Source: Solanum dulcamara (lineage: Eukaryota > Streptophyta > Magnoliopsida > Solanales > Solanaceae). Taken from it: DNA of 64,000 nt. The DNA lies in contig NC_077246.1 of the NCBI RefSeq assembly GCF_947179165.1, positions 67,930,921-67,994,920 on the forward strand, written 5' to 3'. Under the pieces are notes generated by a model. That model saw nothing but the letters and a program-made list of their open reading frames with translations. It was not told the DNA's origin and ran no database searches. This document shows positions 58,701 through 64,000 of the stretch, in pieces. Positions within the stretch are counted from its first letter, which is position 1; every line of letters begins with the position of its first letter. The position numbers and the translations under genes were made by a program.

Positions 58701-61700
58701 TCCGGGATTCATTTGGATTTGATGGTAACCACTCCTAAGATCTAACTTAGAAATACACGAACCATTCAACTCATCAAGCACGTCATCTAAACGGGGTATG
58801 AGATAGCGATATTTTACCGTTATCTTGTTGATTGCACGACAATCAACACACATACCCAAGTCCTATCCTTCTTTGGAACTAGTATGATCGGAACCACACA
58901 TGGGCTCATGCTTTCTCTCACAAGTTGCAACTCCTTTGTCAAGAAGCTCCTCAACTTGCCTTTGAAGGTTTTTTGTTTCCTCGAGTTGCTTCTATGAGTC
59001 GCCTTGTTTGGTAATTGAAAATCCAATACAAAGTCAATTTGGTGTTCAATTCCATTTAGGGATGGCAATCCTTGTGGGAGCTCCTCGAAGGAACACATCC
59101 TCATAATCCTGCAAAAGATAAGAAAGAGGACTAGGCAAAGAAGATGTTAATTCATTAGTATGTAAAGAGTAGTCCCTATACATGATAAGGCAAAAAAAAA
59201 AAAGAACCACCGGACCTTTCTCCTTATAGCTTGATAAAAGGACCACCTTGTCCCTTCCCGCAGGCTCTCTCTCTCCCACTTCCTCCTTTGGGACTCTTCT
59301 CACTACTTCCTACTTCCTACTTCCTTACCCTTGCCTTTCTCCCCAAGCTCCTTCATCTTTCGATATCCCTCACTAACTTGCAAAGGTGTAATCGGTTGAG
59401 ATGTACCTGCCACCATCTTGCATAACCGAGTACTTACTGGTCCACCATCATGCCTTGTCGTACGATCATATTGCCAATGTCTCCCTAAGTAGTAAGTTGA
59501 CAAGCTTGCATTGGTACTACATAACATAAGAATTCATCTTGGTAGTCTCCAACTTTGAATTTTATCAAGGTTCGCCTTTGTACCTTCAAACCTTCTATTA
59601 ATGGAATCCAAACAAGCACCTATTCTCTTAAGTAAACCTCAAGGGAATTCAATTCACCTTGCAATTTACCTCTCAAACAAAAAACAACAAGAGCTTTACC
59701 AAATCATTTCACAATGAGAACATTATCAATAATCATAAAAAACTAGGTCTAAATGAGCTATTCTCGGTTTATAGTTTAGTCTAACTATTACATAAATTTC
59801 CAGAAGTGGCACTCCAAAAATTGCAAAAATACCCCCAAAACACTGCCAGGCATGGCTTGCGGTGGACATGCGGTTGTATGTGACCATTTGCGATCTGCAT
59901 GTTACTCCGTAGGTTGTCACACATTCTGGGCCGAATCTGACAGTTTCCAGCTCCTGAGATACGATCTGATGTACGACTGTATGTGTATTAGTCTCCTCTG
60001 CTCTTGCCGTATCCTGACTTACGGTGAAGATAGGGTTCGTATGTTGATTATGTGGACCGTACTCTGCTCCACATGTTGAGTCAGACCTCCCTCCTTCATC
60101 CATTTTGTTTTCCAAGGTGATCTTTTTTTTTTTTGATGAAGTGAGATTTCATTAAGGCACAAGGTGGTCTTCATGACGTGGAATCCCTGGGATGGCATCA
60201 AAATGTGTTCAAGTGCCTCCATCTTCACGAACAATCCTTGTAGTGCTTGGAGATTCCAAGCTTGACTCCTTGCGAATGGCCTTGAGGCAACTTGGCTTGC
60301 ATCATTCCCCTTGATTGATATGGGCTGATGAGCTTTTTGGTTCACAGATAAGGAGATCATACTTTCTACTAATGTAGGACAACCCAACATTAAATAAACT
60401 AAGAATAGGATGCGACTGGCTTTGACATGGTGATACCATGTTAAGAAAATGGACATTGGGTCTCATTCAAACTCAAAAGCTAGCTCATAAGATGAGGGTT
60501 GTCAAATACCACATAGGGAGACCACAACCCATACCCCAACCTAAATGGGTCATTCTAACAAAAACTACATTATTGACATTGATTATCTGCAAGCTAATAA
60601 CTCTGAGATCACTTCACTTGTTCTGAGAGTAACTAGATGGTCTATTCATGATAAATTATAGTAAAATGTATATCCTTTTCCAGGTTCAGAGCTACCATAT
60701 GATCGTTCATGCATAATCATGTTACCAGTTGTTTTTTCCGTCTCTTATTTGTGGTGCTTTCTTCATTACCTTCCTAAATAGTGGGTCTCCCTGTCCAGGC
60801 TATTCCAAGTTACAGTGCTAGAAAAGCTCTGTTTGAGCATTATGTCAAGACACGTGCAGATGAAGAAAGAAAGGAGAAGCGGGCAGCACAGAAGGCTGCA
60901 GTGGAGGGCTTCAAGCAATTACTAGAAGAAGCAAAGGAGGTTTATCTTGTTCCTAAGCTCTCTTTAGTTCTTTTCAGATGTAATCTCACAATATTCTTCT
61001 ACTAGTTCTTCCGTCACAGTGGAATATCTAATTTTTACTTGGCATGATTAAATTTTAATTTGCTTAAGGTAGTCAAATGTCTAGGTTTCTGCTTGGCTTG
61101 ACTAAAACTGTGGGGTGTGTGTGTGTGGGGGGGGGGGGGGGTTTAAAGACAGGTTATATTGGGTTTGGGATTAGTTATGCTAGGACTACTTATCCTGACG
61201 GTATTTCTTATTGACTCTTTGGTTTGCTGTATTAAAAATAATCTTCATTGCATAATTTCTAAGAACTTTGTTGACAAAAATACCCTCCATCTTATTTAGT
61301 AGAAAAAGGGTTTGAGGGATCTCAGGGGTATTTTTGTCATTTCATTGTTTAATCCTAGGATAGTTAATCCCGGTACTATTATTCTATCTTCGGACAAAGA
61401 TAACTTATCCCGATATTAATTACTATTCTTGGTATGATTTATCCTAGGATTAGTAACCAAACAAGGGTTAATACAGTACTAAATTTTTTTCCCATGATGT
61501 TTGTCTAGCATACCAAATGACCCCTAGTAGTTTAAGGTTAAGCAAGTATATTTTGAAAGCATTTTAAGCATTTGGTATAATGTAAAATATGATATAGTTT
61601 TCAAAAAAAAATAATTTAAAATATAATATAGCTTTCCTTGGAAAGTAAGTATTCACTTTAGGGTGAAGGGAATAGATTGTTTTCAATTAAAGTTGAACTT

Positions 61701-61862
61701 TTTATTTGAATATGAAAATTTTAGGGCTTACAGTGCTTGCTGAACTTATGTCCAGGATATCAACGAGGATACTAATTATCAATCATTCAAAAAAAAATGG
61801 GGTCATGATCCACGCTTTGAGTCCTTGGATCGAAAGGAGAGGGAAGTGCTTCTGAATGAGAG
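49721..61862 (+). CDS. PRP40C: Pre-mRNA-processing protein 40C, 5' part
   Basis: Coding exons, all GT-AG with consistent phase: 49721-49960, 50042-50194, 51390-51590, 51747-52523, 53665-53702, 55262-55340, 56089-56559, 57768-57851, 60799-60939, 61756-61862; about 764 residues so far. It starts [21 protein letters not shown] long Ser/Pro/Gln-rich part is followed by WW domain 1 ([20 protein letters not shown], about 422-452), WW domain 2 ([17 protein letters not shown], about 475-505), a Ser/Asp acidic tract, FF domain 1 ([20 protein letters not shown], about 645-700) and the start of FF domain 2 (about 735 on). Known: PRP40 proteins bind proline-rich splicing factors and the RNA polymerase II tail, linking splicing with transcription in the nucleus. 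The last exon ends in phase 2 and the remaining C-terminal part lies beyond the window. Introns hold LINE, SINE and gypsy insertions. Confidence 0.9.
52605..53130 (-). pseudogene. LINE zf-RVT remnant in PRP40C intron 5
   Basis: Minus strand: [20 protein letters not shown], then [17 protein letters not shown], a plant L1 zf-RVT zinc region. Broken by stops at both ends. Confidence 0.6.
53294..53470 (+). mobile_element. 5'-truncated Au-like SINE with 16-bp target duplication
   Basis: The body (53310-53454) begins within the tRNA-like head at TGACCAGGAGGTCACGGG, retains the B box GGGTTCAAGCC, and lacks the A box. ATCTGTCTGTGACGTA flanks it at 53294-53309 and 53455-53470. It is the same family as 34809-34974, in sense with the host gene, 200 bp before the 38-bp exon. 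Confidence 0.85.
53703..55261. other. PRP40C intron 6
   Basis: Contains a short SINE-like phrase (AACCCCAACTTGTTTGGGAC, 53823-53842) and otherwise nothing I recognise. Confidence 0.4.
55650..55800 (+). mobile_element. tRNA-like SINE in PRP40C intron 7
   Basis: A-box-like TTTGGTGTAATGGTAAGGCG (about 55661) and B-box-like GAGGTTAAACCCTGC (about 55709), then a SINE body with GTGGGACGGATGGGGATTTC. It could be mistaken for a tRNA gene, but no full cloverleaf can be drawn. Target duplication not found. Confidence 0.55.
56663..57110. repeat. 223-bp tandem duplication in PRP40C intron 8
   Basis: CATTTATCTGTTTACTTTGG begins at 56663 and 56886. The copies run to CAATGTTCCTTCCAACA and differ at only a few bases, so the event is recent. 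Confidence 0.9.
58278..60456 (-). pseudogene. Ty3/gypsy remnant, antisense in PRP40C intron 9
   Basis: Minus strand: gag tail ([19 protein letters not shown], about 60270), protease region pieces (about 59310-59530), the LLQDYEDVF end of protease (near 59120), the RT lead-in [20 protein letters not shown] (to 58866), then after a frame change the RT core [46 protein letters not shown] and catalytic YLDDI (about 58550). RNase H and integrase are missing and the frames are broken. LTRs were not identified. Confidence 0.75.
61109..61145 (+). repeat. GT run followed by G homopolymer
   Basis: GTGTGTGTGTGTG is followed by about 14 G, then TTTAAAG. Length is likely unreliable in any assembly. Confidence 0.85.
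61150..61535. mobile_element. Probable MITE in PRP40C intron 10
   Basis: The block holds ATCCTAGGAT, AACTTATCCCGATATTAA and CTAGGATTAGTAACCAAAC words and ends with CATACCAAATGACCCCTAG, like the right end of the element at 43727-44575. The left end is unclear. Confidence 0.4.
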
Positions 61863-62044
61863 GTATTAGTCGGGTTCAATCTTGGTTTAAGTTTTACTTA
61901 CTCTAATGTCGCTTATTTCCTCATTTTTCTCTTCTTAGCCTTAATAAATGACTCTTTTGATTAAGACACACTATTTTGTACTCCCCCCCTGCAGTTTAAA
62001 AGAACTTGTCATGTGTTCCTTTTTTGTCAAATCGTAGAATACTT

Positions 62045-62513
62045 AATCCTAAGTTGCTTGGACTCGGGTGGGGGTCTAGAGGTCGGATCCTCTATGATCT
62101 AAATTGTAAGATTTGGGGATACGGATCCATGTATGGAATGGGGGAATGGGGATTCGACTAAAAATAATTCTAATATCTATAAATAGAGTTGTAAAACCTA
62201 AATTATGAGATATTATGTGGAAAAATTGATGAGAAAATATTGATCAAGAGGAGAATCTGGGAAGTAGATAAAAGAAAAGGGAGTGACAATAGAAATTTAT
62301 ATATACAAGTTACTCCAATTTCTACAATTTCACTTTCGTTTATGTTTTGATTACAAAGATCATTGAATTTGTCCAGAATTTCTCCCTCAAATTTGGTCAA
62401 AGTACCCAAAATCGGTTGACTATATCGGGTACGGATCCCACACCCACACCCATGTCGTGTCGACACGGGTGCGGCACCAAAAGTGAAGAGTCCGGGCAAC
62501 TTAGCTTAAATCT
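62045..62513. mobile_element. Foldback element of the AAGTTGCTCGGACTC family
   Basis: CTAAGTTGCTTGGACTCGGG (62051) is mirrored by GAGTCCGGGCAACTTAGCTT (ending about 62509), and internal GGATCC / CGGGTACGGATCC words also pair. The small copy in RSA1 intron 2 (13083-13209) belongs to the same family. Confidence 0.6.
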
Positions 62514-63059
62514 AACTTGTTAAATGGACGTCTTCCAAAGTATAAAATATTTATACTATGTTATATTATTGTAATTTTAATGCGAGTCCTTAGCAGCTTT
62601 AAAATGTCCAGCCAGATGCACGTTTGCTTGTATTGCTTTCCCCCAACTTCGTTTCATGGTTTAGCTACTCCCATTTCGCTTACCGTTACTACAGGAATCA
62701 CTTTTGCTTTCTTTTCCCTTGGCTACTAAGATGTTTCAGTTCGCCAGGTTATCTCTTGCCTGCCCATGGATTTTTTTTATTTTTTTGGGGGGATGGGGTG
62801 CGCACAGTAGGATTTGCACCATCTTTGCGAGTGTTCCACCTTTTTCCCGTTGATGCTCTTACAATTAGTAATGGTAAGTGTTGGAATAGGAAGAGGAACA
62901 AGAATTGTCCTACTTTGAAAAGTATTAGTATATAGAATCCTACTTGAAAAAGGATTGTAATGTAGTGTCCTAGTTGGAAAATGAGTCTATTGTAGTGTCT
63001 ATAAATAGGATCTCATTGTAATAATGTAGATACACAATTCAATAATATTCTTCTCCAAT

Positions 63060-63430
63060 ATTTTCGGTGACTACTTTCTCATATTTGATTTGTGTATCAT
63101 CGTGCATCTTTTCGATGATTATTTTTCATATCTGATTTACGTAGCACCATGCATCTTTCCGGTGACTACTTTCTCATATCTAACTTGTGTAGCACCGTGC
63201 ATCTTTTCGGTGACTACTTTCTCATATCTAATTTGCATAGTACTGTGCATCTTTTCGATGACTACTTTCTCATATCTAATTTTTGTAGCACTGTACATCT
63301 TTCCGAACTACTTTCTCATTGCTGAATTACGTTTCACCATTCGTCTTTTTGATGACTCCTTAGATTTGATTTGCATAGTTCCGTGCGCATTTTCGGTGCA
63401 TCATTTCAGTGAAATCAGCAGTCATTGTGC
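63060..63430 (+). repeat. 48-bp minisatellite, about seven to eight units
   Basis: Units of about 48 bp follow the pattern TTCGGTGACTACTTTCTCAT then ATCTAATTTGTGTAGCACCG and TGCATCTT. The first five or six are close; the last two are degenerate. It lies in the copia remnant between the LTR start and the pol fragment. Confidence 0.85.
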
Positions 63431-63655
63431 AAATTCCGATGACTACTTGCAACCATCTCTATTTCTATTGGTGTTGTGCAAAATCCAACACCACCTCAAG
63501 GTCCAACAACCTCCAGCGACCGCATTAGTACCACACTCCGGTGTGTGAGCTTGTTTTCGGGCGAATTTCTTGTTTAATATCGACTCGTCTCTTGATTCCG
63601 AGATAATCCATGTATTTTAAACCAGATTTTGAGCATTTTTCGGTGACTGCTTAAC

Positions 63656-64000
63656 TGTGAAGAAGTCTATATGGAGCAACCACATGGGTTTGTTGCTCAG
63701 GGGGAGTCCAGTGGCCTTGTATGTCGATTGCACAGGTCATTATATGGTCTGAAACAATCTTCTCAAGCTTGGTTTGGGAAGATCATCACGATAATTCAAG
63801 AGTTTGGCATGATTCGTAGTGGAGTTGATCATTCTATGTTTTATCGACATGTTACATCAAATCCAGTATATCATGAGAGGACTAAGCACATTGAGATTGA
63901 CTATCACTTTGTCAGAAAGAATATATTGTCAAGAGATATTATTACAAAATTAGTGAAGTTGAGTGATCAACTTGAAGATATCTTCACCAAGCCCCTCACC
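63656..64000 (+). pseudogene. Copia RT joined to RNase H end, catalytic core deleted
   Basis: Reads EEVYMEQPHGFVAQGESSGL, CRLHRSLYGLKQSSQAWFGK and SGVDHSMFYRHVTSN of copia RT, then jumps near 63861 to PVYHERTKHIEIDYHFVR and LSDQLEDIFTKPLT of RNase H. The YVDD box and most of RNase H are gone, yet the frame stays open to the window end. Confidence 0.75.

Larger units (their letters stand above)
62880..64000 (+). mobile_element. Internally deleted copia remnant, open at the window end
   Basis: A probable LTR begins TGTTGGAATAGGAAGAGG at 62880 and has a TATA-like TCTATAAATAGG near 62998. A 48-bp repeat array (63060-63430) follows, then leader, then a short pol piece (63656 on). Gag, protease and integrase are missing. 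The 3' LTR is not in the window. Confidence 0.6.

Noticed and set aside
63060..63430. CRISPR-like array
   Set aside because: Units are contiguous and similar throughout with no unique spacers, in a plant nuclear setting.
63090..63548. A 152-residue protein gene with 16-residue repeats
   Set aside because: The frame follows from a 48-bp DNA repeat inside a transposon remnant; no independent sign of coding.

Overview
The window is nuclear DNA of a flowering plant, most probably a Solanaceae species and likely Solanum. The evidence is AT-rich intergenic DNA, spliced plant-type genes, SINEs that look like the Au and SolS families, RTE-type LINE tails ending in TTG repeats, and many short inverted-repeat elements. 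No prokaryotic, organellar or viral gene cluster is visible.

Three real host genes can be reconstructed exon by exon. (1) A plus-strand gene with 21 coding exons (10635-24478) encodes about 1388 residues. It resembles Arabidopsis RSA1/EMB1579 (SHORT ROOT IN SALT MEDIUM 1), a CCAR1/DBC1-like nuclear protein. (2) A minus-strand gene with 8 coding exons (37669 down to 25950) encodes about 306 residues. It is a DUF3755-type protein with a SANT/Myb-like stretch and no known biochemical role. Genes 1 and 2 converge. (3) A plus-strand gene with a 5' UTR exon near 45.6-45.75 kb and 10 coding exons from 49721 to at least 61862 encodes PRP40C, a WW/FF-domain pre-mRNA processing factor. It runs off the window. 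Genes 2 and 3 diverge across about 7 kb of AT-rich DNA that holds MITEs, tandem duplications and one unresolved possible small gene.

The rest is mobile DNA. From 2.1 to 9.7 kb there is a single Ty1/copia insertion, bounded by one 5-bp target duplication, whose interior is a rearranged, partly palindromic structure. The introns hold a tandem TRIM-like element, nested MITEs, a Stowaway MITE, L1-type and RTE-type LINE remnants, SINEs with clear target duplications, a complete 1.14-kb non-autonomous LTR element that itself carries a 45-bp LINE-tail insertion, an antisense gypsy remnant, and a deleted copia element with a 48-bp repeat array at the right end.

I found no convincing new multi-gene system. 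The most unusual objects are the single-TSD inverted copia composite, the miniature LTR element with its nested micro-insertion, the tandem TRIM, the hairpin nested in a MITE at 44.1-44.5 kb, and several local duplications in UTR introns.
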